DNA of 64,000 bases, from the NCBI RefSeq assembly GCF_037892195.1, contig NZ_JATACI010000002.1, positions 3,100,001-3,164,000 on the forward strand, in the 5' to 3' direction. A model generated the notes under the pieces. It did not search any database. It was not told the origin of the DNA and saw only the letters and a program-made list of their open reading frames with translations. Shown here piece after piece: positions 8,054 through 17,225 of the stretch. Both the position numbers and the translations under genes were made by a program. The number at the start of each line of letters is the position of its first letter. Position 1 is the first letter of the stretch. The stretch comes from Yoonia sp. GPGPB17. GTDB lineage: Bacteria > Pseudomonadota > Alphaproteobacteria > Rhodobacterales > Rhodobacteraceae.

Positions 8054-8923
8054 ATGATCGGTCTGATTGGTATTGTCGTGGTGTTTGTAACCGTCTTTGG
8101 CGGTTACCTGCTTGCAGGCGGCAAAATGGGGATCATCCTGAAGTCACTGCCGTTTGAAATGCTCATGATCTGCGGGGCGGCAATTGGGGCCTTTGTAATC
8201 AGCAATGATGGCTCTGCCATCAAGCATACGGTGAAAGATCTGGGCAAGGTTGTGAAAGGCCCCAAGTGGAAGGCCGAGGACTATCGCGATCTTTTATGCA
8301 TGTTGTTTGAACTGCTGCGTGTTGCAAAGACCAACCCGGTCGCGCTTGAAAGCCATATTGAGGCACCTGACACGTCGACGATTTTTGGCAAGTACCCGAA
8401 AATCCTTGATGACGGTGAAGCAATTGCATTGATCTGCGACACGCTGCGGTCAGCCTCAATGAACTATGACGATCCGCATCAGGTTGAAGAGATTTTAGAG
8501 AAACGGATCGAAGCGACCTTGCATCACAAAATGCACTCGACACATGCATTGCAAACCGTCGCTGATGGCTTGCCTGCCTTGGGTATTGTTGCGGCGGTAC
8601 TGGGCGTGATCAAGACAATGGCATCGATTGACCAACCACCGGAGGTTTTGGGCAAGTTGATTGGCGGTGCCCTTGTTGGGACATTTCTCGGGGTGTTTCT
8701 GGCCTATGGTTTCGTTGGGCCTTTCTCCGTCAAAGTGAAGGCCGTTGTTGAAGAGGATGCGCATTTTCATCAACTCATTCGCGAGGTTCTGGTTGCCAAT
8801 CTTTATGCGCATGCACCTAACATCTGCGTTGAAGTCGGCCGACAGAATATGCCCGGCCACTATCGTCCCAGTTTTGCGGATATGGAAGATGCGCTGAAAG
8901 CCACCAAGCAGGATGCCGCATGA
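8054..8923 (+). CDS. motA: Flagellar motor stator protein MotA
   Basis: MotA (289 residues) forms with MotB the ion-conducting stator that drives rotation. Four membrane segments are visible: two near the N-terminus (residues 2-20, GLIGIVVVFVTVFGGYLLA, and 30-50) and two in the block VADGLPALGIVAAVLGVIKTM ... GGALVGTFLGVFLAYGFVGPF (about residues 169-222). The conserved charged cytoplasmic loop lies between them. The transmembrane proline motifs (LPALG and VGPF) are present. No motB lies in the window; it may be upstream of flgL with flgE and flgK. The end overlaps the following gene by four bases (ATGA). Confidence 0.97.
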   Translation: MIGLIGIVVVFVTVFGGYLLAGGKMGIILKSLPFEMLMICGAAIGAFVISNDGSAIKHTVKDLGKVVKGPKWKAEDYRDLLCMLFELLRVAKTNPVALESHIEAPDTSTIFGKYPKILDDGEAIALICDTLRSASMNYDDPHQVEEILEKRIEATLHHKMHSTHALQTVADGLPALGIVAAVLGVIKTMASIDQPPEVLGKLIGGALVGTFLGVFLAYGFVGPFSVKVKAVVEEDAHFHQLIREVLVANLYAHAPNICVEVGRQNMPGHYRPSFADMEDALKATKQDAA

Positions 8924-11037
8924 AGTACGTTCTTTTACTTTGCATCCTCACTGTCTTTCCCGCTCTGGTGCAAGCTAATCCGCTGCGCATACAAACGGGT
9001 GAGCATGCGACATTTACAAGGGTCGTGATCGGCGTTCCGCGCGGCATTGATTGGCAGTTGGGGCGGGCGCCGGACGGATATGTGCTGCGCTTGCCAACAC
9101 AAGATGGATATATCTTGGATCAGTTCTTTGAACTGATCCCGCGTGACCGCATCACGGCTGTGTCGCAATCCCCCGAAAGAGGGGAGCTGCGCCTGAGCGT
9201 CGATTGCATGTGCCATGCCCGGGCGACGATCTATCAATCCGACTATCTGGTGATCGACATTCGCGACGGCCCCGCCCCACGCATTTCACCTTTCGAACTT
9301 ACCTTGCCTCAAAGTGCGCCGGAAAAACCGGACATAGAGATGCCGCAAGCCACAGAAAGATCGTTCGAGATCTCACGCAATCCGGTGTTGCCTTTGATTA
9401 CACCTCGCTACGGTGGCGAAAGCCCACCCGATGTTGCAGAGCAATCCGCTACGGAGTCGGCTGCCGAGCCTGTACAAGAGTTTGACGGCGCGCTCGAACA
9501 AGAGCCGGTGCCAGATAACGATGCCGCCTTGCAAATGATTGCTCAGGCGCTGGGCGAAAGCCTTGGGCGAGGGTTGTCGGATGGCCTTTTGCAAGAAGAT
9601 CTGCCATCCAGCAAGGGCGACGCGGCACGCGCTGCATCGGACAATGGAATGGCCCTTGCTGACAATGCACCGCTTCCTGGTCTGAATGCACGAACAAGTA
9701 TCGATACACGGGCCGTGACCGGTACGGCGCCGAAACCGCAAACGCAGATCGGTCAGATTTGTTTGCCCGATAGTGATTTTGACGTGGCTTCATGGGGAGA
9801 TGATAGTCCACCGCATGTACAGCTGCGCAAGGCGCGTGCTGCATTGGTGACGCCAACTGACCAGCTAGAGGAAGGTGCCGTGCGCAAGCTGGCCCAGCTC
9901 TATGTCTATTTTGGCTTTGGTCACGAGGCGCGACAAGTGCTTGATTTGGAAGGCACACAATCGCGCGATCGCATACATTTGAGGGCTATTGCGCGCATCA
10001 TAGACGGGGAGCCCGTCGCGCAAGACCTGTTTGCTGGCCAGGTTAGTTGTTCATCTCAAGTGGCACTTTGGGCTCTGTTGGCGCAGCCGCAGGCACCGGT
10101 GGACGCACAGGTTGACCGCACGGCGGTGATCACGGCGTATCGGGCCCTGCCAACCTATGTACAAGAGCCGATTGCAGCGCGACTAGCCGAGACGCTTATA
10201 TCCCTTGGGGCGGAGGATGAAGCGATGCAAGTCCTTGGCCGACAATCGGCCGCCACAGGGGAAGATGTGGCATTGGCGCTGGCAGACGCCGCTTTGTTTG
10301 ACGCGCTGGGTGAAGAGAGTGAAGCCGTTGAAAAGGTGACAGATCTTGCACGAAATGATCGGCGTACGAATCCGGAGGCTATGACGCGTTTTTTCAAAGA
10401 GGGAACTGCAAGCGGGGTCGCATTCTCGGACGCGGATTTCTTGTTGGCGGATGCCCTGCGCTTCGAGCTTGCTGACGCGCCCACAACCGAACAGCTCGCG
10501 GATGCGCAATTTGACGCTTATCTTTCGGTTGATCGATTTGAGGATGCAAGGGACCTGTTGCAAACGCGTGTGGGCGACGTGTCACCCGATGATTGGGCCA
10601 CATATCGAGCACGTCTCTTTCAGAAGGCTGCACAAAGGCAGACAGATGCTGCTTTTCTGGAATTTGTCTGGCCCGAGGATATGGCGCAGGATGATACCGA
10701 GACACAGAACGCCGTGGGCGCGCGCCTGATTGCGTTGAGATTTCCGGCTCAAGCGTTGGTTGTGATGACAAATGACACTGCCGGATTGCTGGGATTGCAG
10801 CAAGAGAGCTTGCGTGAGCAAGCCATGCGTCAAGTGTTGGAACAACGGCCTGTGCTTGATCCTGATTTGAACACAGAGGCCGAAGTTGCTACGGCAAATT
10901 CGCCACCACCATCCGATGTTCTTTTGGCGGGCAATCCGACATTGCGGACCAGTCGGGCGTTGGTTGAAAGTGCGGAACAATCACGCGAAACGATCCGTGC
11001 ATTGCTACAAACTGTCCCGGCCCCAGCCGATTTTTGA
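8920..11037 (+). CDS. Periplasmic motor-associated protein of unknown function (MotC-like by position)
   Basis: A 705-residue exported protein with a signal peptide (residues 1 to about 19, ending VQA). An N-terminal beta-rich domain follows (FTRVVIGVPRGIDWQLGRAP, GYVLRLPTQDGYI) that resembles AMIN-type envelope domains, with a Cys pair in DCMCHARATI. Next come a long acidic, Pro-rich linker and an alpha-helical, TPR-like C-terminal half (residues ~300-650). Its ATG overlaps the motA stop, so it is translationally coupled to the stator gene. Together with the MotE-like gene, the arrangement suggests a periplasmic motor protein playing the role of rhizobial MotC, but this is inference and I see no clear sequence signature of MotC. 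Confidence 0.8.
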   Translation: MKYVLLLCILTVFPALVQANPLRIQTGEHATFTRVVIGVPRGIDWQLGRAPDGYVLRLPTQDGYILDQFFELIPRDRITAVSQSPERGELRLSVDCMCHARATIYQSDYLVIDIRDGPAPRISPFELTLPQSAPEKPDIEMPQATERSFEISRNPVLPLITPRYGGESPPDVAEQSATESAAEPVQEFDGALEQEPVPDNDAALQMIAQALGESLGRGLSDGLLQEDLPSSKGDAARAASDNGMALADNAPLPGLNARTSIDTRAVTGTAPKPQTQIGQICLPDSDFDVASWGDDSPPHVQLRKARAALVTPTDQLEEGAVRKLAQLYVYFGFGHEARQVLDLEGTQSRDRIHLRAIARIIDGEPVAQDLFAGQVSCSSQVALWALLAQPQAPVDAQVDRTAVITAYRALPTYVQEPIAARLAETLISLGAEDEAMQVLGRQSAATGEDVALALADAALFDALGEESEAVEKVTDLARNDRRTNPEAMTRFFKEGTASGVAFSDADFLLADALRFELADAPTTEQLADAQFDAYLSVDRFEDARDLLQTRVGDVSPDDWATYRARLFQKAAQRQTDAAFLEFVWPEDMAQDDTETQNAVGARLIALRFPAQALVVMTNDTAGLLGLQQESLREQAMRQVLEQRPVLDPDLNTEAEVATANSPPPSDVLLAGNPTLRTSRALVESAEQSRETIRALLQTVPAPADF

Positions 11038-11118
11038 GCGGCGCTTACTTTTTCTAAAGCAATTCAAAATACGACAGAAATCTAGGGGCCTGTATAAGGC
11101 CAAACCGGGACAGGCAGA

Positions 11119-11247
11119 ATGCCAGACATGCAAAAGCATGATGATGTGAACAAATACATGAACCGCGCGCGCGGCTTTGCCATCCTATTCGTGCTGGCCT
11201 TGGGCTGTGCCATGTCCGCTACACTTCCTGGTGGTGCGCTAAGATGA
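11119..11247 (+). CDS. Small single-pass membrane protein coupled to flhA
   Basis: A 42-residue ORF, beginning MPDMQKHDDVNKYMNRARGF, with one hydrophobic segment (FAILFVLALGCAMSATL) and an end LPGGALR. A purine-rich sequence (GGGACAGG) lies upstream of the ATG. Its TGA overlaps the flhA ATG (ATGA), an arrangement that favours translational coupling. The family is unknown. Size, single membrane segment and position suggest an accessory of the stator or export gate, or only a coupling ORF. Confidence 0.55.
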   Translation: MPDMQKHDDVNKYMNRARGFAILFVLALGCAMSATLPGGALR

Positions 11248-13334
11248 CTGGTTTCTCGTTACGCGGCATCTTTCAACCGACCATTCTGCTGGCCGTGGCA
11301 TTGATGGCTGTCATCGTGATGATGATTTTGCCGATGCCTGCATGGGTTCTCGACATCGGGTTGGCAGCGTCATTTGCTCTCGCGATCCTGATGTTCACCG
11401 TAACACTTTTCATTGACCGGCCATTAGATTTTTCGGCCTTTCCGACCGTCCTGCTGGCTTCATTGGTCTTGCGTCTTTCGCTGAACGTGTCATCCACAAA
11501 ACTGATTATTGGCGAAGGGCATACTGGCACCAGCGCGGCAGGCGAAGTGATCGAAGGATTTGCAATGTTTGTTATGGGTGGCAGTGTCATCCTAGGTCTG
11601 GTCATCTTTTGTGTTCTGCTGATCGTCAACTTTGTCGTGATCAATAAAGGCGCGACCCGCATGGCAGAAGTCGGCGCACGGTTTGCATTGGATGCGATGC
11701 CCGGCAAGCAGTTGGCCATTGACAGCGACGTTGCGGCGGGCGCAATCGACCATCAGGAAGCGAAGGAAAGGCGTGAACGTGAACAGGCCGAAACGACGTT
11801 CTTCGGCTCGCTTGATGGCGCTTCGAAGTTCGTCAAAGGGGATGCGATTGCAGGGCTGTTGATTACAGCGTTGAACCTGATCATGGGGCTTTTGATCGGG
11901 ATCATGGTGCATGATATGCCGATCGGCCATGCATTCGAAACATATGCTATTTTGACCGTAGGTGATGGATTAGTTTCGCAAATACCTGCTGTTGTTATAT
12001 CGGTGGCGTCTGCATTACTTCTGGCGCGGGGTGGTGCGACAGGTGCGACGGATATCGCATTGGTTGCCCAATTGGGTCGGCACCCATCGGCACTAGCCAC
12101 AGTTGCCATCTTGATGGGGCTCTTGGCGCTGGTGCCGGGCCTGCCGTTCCTGCCGTTCATTGTAGGCGCCGTGGCACTGGGTGGTTGTGCTGTTGTTATG
12201 GCGCGCGCCGCGCGCGTTCCGGATGAGCCGCCACCGGAATCCGAAACAACAACGGAGATTACGTCACCGCAAAATGCAATGGGCGATATGCTCGATCTGG
12301 ATGATATCCACGTAGAATTCGCGCCAGATTTAGTCGATATGGTGCTTGATCCAGGGACCGGGCTTGACGCGCGGATTGCGAATATGCGCAATCATGTCGC
12401 GACAGATTATGGTGTGATGCTGCCAGAAATCAGACTGACAGATAACCCTGCCTTGCCGCCTGGCTACTATGTCGTGCATGTGCAGGGGGTCGAACAAGTG
12501 CGTGACCGGCTGCAGCCGGATCTGATTTTGGCACTGATGAACGAAAACGATGCTGATGACCTCGCTGGTGAGTTGGTGAACGAACCGGTTTATGGCGCGC
12601 CAGCCCGATGGATTGCGCCCACTGATCAGGAGCAGGCGGCGATTGCAGGCCTTACGACCGTGCAGCTTACCGAAGTATTGGCCACGCATTTGCTTGAAAT
12701 CGTGAAGCGCAACTTTGCCCGTCTTCTGACATTCAAAGCTCTGCGCAGGCGACTTGATGAAATGACCCGATTGAGCGATCAGGACCGTGCCGATGCAAAC
12801 CGGCGGATGCTGGATGAACTGGTGCCTGACAAAGTGCCGGTTGACGTCCTTTTGTCGGTCCTGCGTCTATTGCTGGAGGAACGGGTGTCGATCCGTAACC
12901 TTTCACTTATTATCGAGGCCGTGGCCGAGGGCCGTCAGCTGTATCAAAGTGCAGATGCGATCACCGAGCACGTGCGCCAACGTTTGGGGTTTCAATTGGT
13001 TGCCAAGATGCGCCGAGCAGATGGCACGATTCCGCTGATTCAACTTGCCCCGGAATGGGAAGACACTTTTGCCACCTATGAGATTCGGACCGACCGCGGA
13101 GGCGGTGATGTCGCCTTGCCACCCGATAGTTTCAATCAGCTTGCTGATGGCATTGCCGACAAACTGGGTCAGGCCGCCAACACTGGCGCTTATGCTGCAG
13201 TGGTCACATCTACGCGCCGCCGCCGTTTTTTGCGAACTGTAATGGCAGCCAAGGGCATCATGAACCCGGTCCTTTCATTTGAAGAAATCGGGATTGATGC
13301 CCGCCCCGCGCTGGTTGGATTGGTCCCCGCCTGA
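11244..13334 (+). CDS. flhA: Flagellar type III export protein FlhA
   Basis: FlhA (696 residues) is the large export-gate subunit that couples the proton gradient to substrate unfolding and provides the docking ring for chaperone-substrate complexes. The N-terminal half has about eight membrane segments with the family block SFALAILMFTVTLFIDRPLDFSAFPTVLLASLVLRLSLNVSSTKLI. The cytoplasmic FHIPEP loop has VINKGATRMAEVGARFALDAMPGKQLAIDSDVAAG. The C-terminal domain (residues ~350-696) contains APARWI and LRLLLEERVSIRNLSLIIEA. The length is typical and the frame intact. The stop overlaps the fliR start (TGATG). Confidence 0.98.
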   Translation: MTGFSLRGIFQPTILLAVALMAVIVMMILPMPAWVLDIGLAASFALAILMFTVTLFIDRPLDFSAFPTVLLASLVLRLSLNVSSTKLIIGEGHTGTSAAGEVIEGFAMFVMGGSVILGLVIFCVLLIVNFVVINKGATRMAEVGARFALDAMPGKQLAIDSDVAAGAIDHQEAKERREREQAETTFFGSLDGASKFVKGDAIAGLLITALNLIMGLLIGIMVHDMPIGHAFETYAILTVGDGLVSQIPAVVISVASALLLARGGATGATDIALVAQLGRHPSALATVAILMGLLALVPGLPFLPFIVGAVALGGCAVVMARAARVPDEPPPESETTTEITSPQNAMGDMLDLDDIHVEFAPDLVDMVLDPGTGLDARIANMRNHVATDYGVMLPEIRLTDNPALPPGYYVVHVQGVEQVRDRLQPDLILALMNENDADDLAGELVNEPVYGAPARWIAPTDQEQAAIAGLTTVQLTEVLATHLLEIVKRNFARLLTFKALRRRLDEMTRLSDQDRADANRRMLDELVPDKVPVDVLLSVLRLLLEERVSIRNLSLIIEAVAEGRQLYQSADAITEHVRQRLGFQLVAKMRRADGTIPLIQLAPEWEDTFATYEIRTDRGGGDVALPPDSFNQLADGIADKLGQAANTGAYAAVVTSTRRRRFLRTVMAAKGIMNPVLSFEEIGIDARPALVGLVPA

Positions 13335-14116
13335 TGGATCTGGTGATGGAACTGCTTCCCTATTCCCAGTCCGCGCTTTGGACGCTTTTTGCTGTCTTCA
13401 CGCGGATCGGCGCCGTGATGGCCGTCTTGCCCGCCTTTGGTGATCAGCCGGTTCCCACGCGCGTGCGTTTGGTACTTGCGGTCATGTTCACTGTGATTGT
13501 CGCTCCTGCCGTCGCGCCCGATATCGAAACGGTGCCGACGTCCCTTTTAACCGGTTTCGGCATTCTCGCGATGGAGGCGTTGACAGGGTTGTTCTTTGGC
13601 ATCTTCTTGCGGTTCTTCATCCTTGTGTTGCAAATTGCAGGTTCGATCGCGGCGCAGTCCACATCCCTGTCACAGATCTTTGGCGGGACAGCGGTCGTCG
13701 ATCCGCAGCTGCGGCGATTGGCCATATGCTTGTCGTTTCAGGGACCGCGCTTGCGGCATTGGCGGGCCTGCATATTCAGGCGGCCAGCTATATGATCCAT
13801 ACTTACACATTGGTCCCTTTCGGTGCGGGGTTGCAGCGCGGGCTGGTGGCTGAAGTTGGGGTCGCAGAAGTTGGACGAACGTTCTGGTTTGGTTTCATGC
13901 TTGCAGCGCCTTTTCTGATTGCCTCTCTGATTTACAATGTGGTGTTGGGGGTCATTAACAGGGCGATGCCGCAACTGATGGTGTCTTTTGTTGGTGCGCT
14001 TAGCGCTAACGGCCGGTGGCCTTTTGCTGTTCTTTCTGACGGCACCGATCATGCTGGCGATCTGGTTGGCCGCCTTTTCTGATTTCATGGCGATGCCCTT
14101 TGGTGCCTGGCCATGA
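13334..14116 (+). CDS. fliR: Flagellar export gate protein FliR (two compensating frameshifts)
   Basis: FliR completes the FliPQR export channel. Three pieces join into a normal 260-residue protein. The N-terminus (LLPYSQSALWTLFAVFTRIGAVMAVLPAFGDQPVPTRVRL ... SQIFGG) is in one frame. The middle (HMLVVSGTALAALAGLHIQAASYMIHTYTLVPFG ... NRAMPQLMVSFVGA) is in the next. The end (LTAGGLLLFFLTAPIMLAIWLAAFSDF) returns to the first. One base appears missing near 13709 (CAGCT for CAGCCT) and one extra near 14000. Because the two cancel, the C-terminus is in the starting frame and its TGA overlaps the flhB ATG normally. Confidence 0.88.
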
Positions 14117-15194
14117 GCGAACAGGAAGAAGACAGCGATAAACAATATGAGCCAAGCCAGAAAAAGCTGGATGATGCGCGCAAAAAAGGCGAGATCGCAC
14201 GATCTGCCGATCTGACCACAGCCGCTGCTTATGCGGGCATGCTGTTGGTGATGTTAACAATCGGCCCAGTCGCCCTGTTAGATCTTTCAGCGGCGTTGTC
14301 GGTCCTTTTGGAGCAATCCAATGACCTGTCTTCACTTGCTTTTGGCGGGGGTGGCACTGCGCTGCACGGAGGGATCTTGCGTTCGGTTGTCTGGGGCGTC
14401 GCGCCATGGTTCATCATTCCGGGCGCGCTTGCAATCGTCAGTGTGATACTGCAACGCGGGTTCTTGTTCACCGGCAGTAAACTTGTCCCCAAGCTTAACC
14501 GGGTGTCGCCGATATCTGGCGTGAAGAACAAGTTTGGACGGCAAGGCTTGTTTGAATTTGCCAAAAGCAGCACCAAGCTGACGATCTATTGCGTGATTTT
14601 GGGGGTCTTTCTGGTCGGCCAGATTGAGCGGATCATTGGCAGTATGCAATTGCCCCCGCGGTTGATCATCGCCGAATTGGGCCGCATGCTGTTGGCGTTG
14701 ATGGGCATTGTCTTGCTGGTTGCATTGGTCCTGGGCAGCATTGATTTCCTGTGGCAACGCGCCGAACACATCCGTAAAAACCGGATGAGCCGCAAGGAAA
14801 TGATGGATGAGCTGAAACAAGCTGAGGGTGACCCATTTATCAAACAACAACGGCGGCAGCGCGGGCATGACATTGCGACGAACAAGATGTTACTTGATGT
14901 ACCGACGGCGGATGTGGTCATCGTGAACCCCACACATTATGCAATTGCGCTGAAATGGGACCGGTCGCAGGCCATGGCGCCCACTTGTGTTGCCAAAGGG
15001 GTTGATGAGGTTGCCGCGCGCATCCGCGAGATCGCAGCCGAGAGCGCGGTGCCTCTCCATTCTGACCCGCCAACCCGCGCGCGCTTCATGCTGAAGTGGC
15101 CTTGGGGCAGGAGATATCACAACATCATTACCGTGCGGTGGCAGCAGCGATTCGCTTTGCAGAAGAGATCCGCAAGAAAGCGATGCGACGATGA
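14113..15194 (+). CDS. flhB: Flagellar type III export switch protein FlhB (frameshifted near the end)
   Basis: FlhB sets the substrate-specificity switch from hook to filament export. Four membrane segments lie in residues ~35-225. The cytoplasmic domain carries the autocleavage motif NPTH at about residue 272 (VIVNPTHYAIALKWD). After SDPPT the given frame runs off into unrelated sequence. One C too many in the run at 15074-15076 explains it, and the alternative frame reads ARALHAEVALGQEISQHHY and ends IRKKAMRR at TGA 15192-15194, the normal FlhB C-terminus. The corrected length is about 360 residues. The start overlaps the fliR stop, and the end overlaps the next ATG. Confidence 0.93.
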
Positions 15195-15577
15195 AAAGGA
15201 TCCAGCGCTTGCAGCAACTGACCCATCTGCGCCTACAGGCAGACCAAGCCAGGCTTGCCGTTGTTCTGCGGAAAGAAACAGAGCTGCGGCAAACGCTTCA
15301 AGACCTGGCCCAAAAGCGCAGACAGCGCCTGAGCGCGCCACAGAACGGTGGCGATGCTGCATCTGTGGCAGGTGCAGACCTGAACTGGCAGCTTTGGATT
15401 GACCAGCGACACACGACAATCACGGCGGACTTGGCCAGAACGCTTGCTGAAAAAGTGGAGCTGACCGCCATGCTACGTCGGTCTTTTGGTCGGGATCAGG
15501 CGGCACGGCAGGTTCATAAAGTGTTTCAGCAATCGGAGCAGATGACCATTGCGCGCCGGGCGCATTACGAATCCTGA
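15191..15577 (+). CDS. FliJ-like flagellar coiled-coil protein
   Basis: This 128-residue protein is almost wholly helical and charged (RIQRLQQLTHLRLQADQARLAVVLRKETELRQTLQDL), with a second helix (LARTLAEKVELTAMLRRSFGRDQAARQVHKVF). The size and hairpin-like coiled-coil pattern resemble FliJ, the stalk that links FliI to FlhA, but primary sequence in this family is poorly conserved. Its ATG overlaps the corrected flhB stop (ATGA), which supports a function in export. The 3' end overlaps the convergent fliL-like gene by 13 bases. Confidence 0.7.
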   Translation: MKRIQRLQQLTHLRLQADQARLAVVLRKETELRQTLQDLAQKRRQRLSAPQNGGDAASVAGADLNWQLWIDQRHTTITADLARTLAEKVELTAMLRRSFGRDQAARQVHKVFQQSEQMTIARRAHYES

Positions 15578-16068
15578 CGTACCAGATCAATCACCAGAAC
15601 GTCGGTTACCCGGCTGCCGCTGACGTCTTGTGCGACCCGCAACAGTTCATTGCGAAGCGCGCGCATTTTTGTACCAGTGGTAAAGTTCCCTGAGAAGCCA
15701 CCATTGTTTGCATGATCGAACATGACCTGAAGAAAGCGATCACGCAGTTTTGGCTCTGCCGCAAAAATGGCCGTACGGCTGCCTACTGTGACCTCGAGGT
15801 TGAGCGACATGACAACAAGGGCTGACACCCGTTCATCCTCGATGACAGGGATGATAAACTGGTTGTTCAGTTTAGCGTATTCACGCTCTGGCGCGACTTC
15901 GATTGGGGCCGCCACGACCGTTGCATCCAATGCGGTATCAGGTGGCGGGCAATTATGTATGTCTTCGGCCACCTCCTCTGCCGGTTCAGGCATCAAAAAC
16001 AGACCGGCACCAACCCCGGCACCTGTGTAAGCAAGCAACAGTATTACAGGGAGTAAAAGAGCTTTCAT
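15565..16068 (-). CDS. FliL-like membrane protein (second copy)
   Basis: A 167-residue protein with an N-terminal membrane segment (LLLPVILLLAYTGAGVGAGLFL) and a periplasmic domain. The pattern there is FliL-like: KLNNQFIIPVIEDERVSALVVMSLNLEVTVG followed by EPKLRDRFLQVMFDHANNGGF and VTDVLVIDLVRQD. It differs from the FliL at 6538 and is the last gene of the leftward flgB-flgH operon. I take the ATG at 16068 rather than the GTG one codon upstream. Two FliL-type proteins in one cluster suggest distinct stator or basal-body roles. Confidence 0.75.
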   Translation of the reverse strand: MKALLLPVILLLAYTGAGVGAGLFLMPEPAEEVAEDIHNCPPPDTALDATVVAAPIEVAPEREYAKLNNQFIIPVIEDERVSALVVMSLNLEVTVGSRTAIFAAEPKLRDRFLQVMFDHANNGGFSGNFTTGTKMRALRNELLRVAQDVSGSRVTDVLVIDLVRQDS

Positions 16069-16086
16069 CACAGGGCCTGCTTTCGT

Positions 16087-16821
16087 CTAAAATGGAAAAA
16101 CAGATTCAAGAACTTGGTGACCAAGCCGCGGTTGTTGCATGTTCGTGATCTGGCCGCGCCCACCATATGAAATCCGCGCCGAGGCGATCTTGTCATAGGT
16201 GATTTCGTTTTGACGTGTAATATCCTCTGGCCGGACGTAGCCGGTGACGATCAACTCGCGCAGCTCAAAGTTAACCCGCACTTCCTGTTGGCCAACGATG
16301 GCCAACACCCCATTGGGCAGCACATCCGTGATCGTTACGGCCACCCGCAGTGTCAGCCGTTCGTTGCGCCGTACCGAACCGTCGCCTGATGCGGAGCTTT
16401 GCGAATTGAGGTCCACAAGTGCGGCCGATGATGCACCATCGGGCAAGGCATTGTCGATGCGCTGCGGAATGCCAAACAACTGCGGGACGCCCGCCTGCTG
16501 CGATGCCGACCGTGATCTGTCGCTGGAATTCGAGATTTCCGCGCGGTCATCAATTTCGATAACGACGGTCATGATGTCGCCGCGCTGCATCGCGCGACGA
16601 TCACCCAGCAACGATCCGCGTGCGCCGGTCCAGAGCGAAGCATGGGATGACGGCCCCAGCGCGCTGGCCGCAATTGGTGTTGGCATACTAGGGTTTAGCA
16701 TCGCTGCCCGCTCCGTGTTTTGGGCTGGCGGTGAAAAGCGCGGAGGCGAGCCAATTTCGCGCACCCCGCACCCCGAGATGAGCATTAAGAACACTGCTGC
16801 AATTAGTTTACCTTTGTACAT
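16087..16821 (-). CDS. flgH: Flagellar L-ring lipoprotein FlgH
   Basis: FlgH builds the outer-membrane L-ring. The 244-residue protein starts at ATG 16821 (MYKGKLIAAVFLML) and has a lipobox LISGC, giving a lipid-modified Cys at about residue 18. Family blocks are SLWTGARGSLLGDRRAMQRGDIMTVVIEI, NERLTLRVAVTITDVLPNGVLAIVGQQEV and RPEDITRQNEITYDKIASARISYGGRG. An in-frame upstream codon would add five residues ahead of the signal and is less likely. It overlaps the 3' end of flgA by 14 bases. Confidence 0.95.
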   Translation of the reverse strand: MYKGKLIAAVFLMLISGCGVREIGSPPRFSPPAQNTERAAMLNPSMPTPIAASALGPSSHASLWTGARGSLLGDRRAMQRGDIMTVVIEIDDRAEISNSSDRSRSASQQAGVPQLFGIPQRIDNALPDGASSAALVDLNSQSSASGDGSVRRNERLTLRVAVTITDVLPNGVLAIVGQQEVRVNFELRELIVTGYVRPEDITRQNEITYDKIASARISYGGRGQITNMQQPRLGHQVLESVFPF

Positions 16822-17225
16822 AGGCCACACCATCATTGCCGATTGTTGCAGAAACGGTGGTACGTGATCCGATGTTCATCACACGGATCGTATCGCCCGG
16901 CCCGGCCCGGCCTAGCGCACGCCCATCGGTGGAAATGATCAGCCCATTCTTTTCAAAAAGCAGCGGAACGATCTGGTTGCGTTCAACTACTGTAAGGCCG
17001 GGCAACATCGCCGGGTCGAATAGGGCGCCCGGCAAATAGGGCGACGCGTGCCTCCATGCCGATGATATTCCGTGCAGCTTCGATTGCTGCTGCTGTTGCC
17101 TCACCTTCTATGATGACATCATCGACCGTAATCACCGATTGTGCCCGTATCGTTCGGGCTGCGACAACTGTCTCAGCGGCCGCCGGAGATACAGCCAGCA
17201 GGAGGGCAAGCAGCAAACGCATCAT
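16808..17225 (-). CDS. flgA: Flagellar P-ring assembly chaperone FlgA (frameshifted)
   Basis: FlgA is the periplasmic chaperone for P-ring (FlgI) assembly. The N-terminal piece has a signal peptide (LLLALLLAVSPAAA) and the SAF-like start ETVVAARTIRAQSVITVDDV up to FAGRPIRPGDVARP. The C-terminal piece in the next frame continues VVERNQIVPLLFEKNGLIISTDGRALGRAGPGDTI. One surplus base at AA 16994-16995 (plus strand) separates them; without it the junction reads RPTVVERNQ, and the whole is about 138 residues, normal for this clade. Its ATG overlaps the flgG stop (ATGA). Confidence 0.88.
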
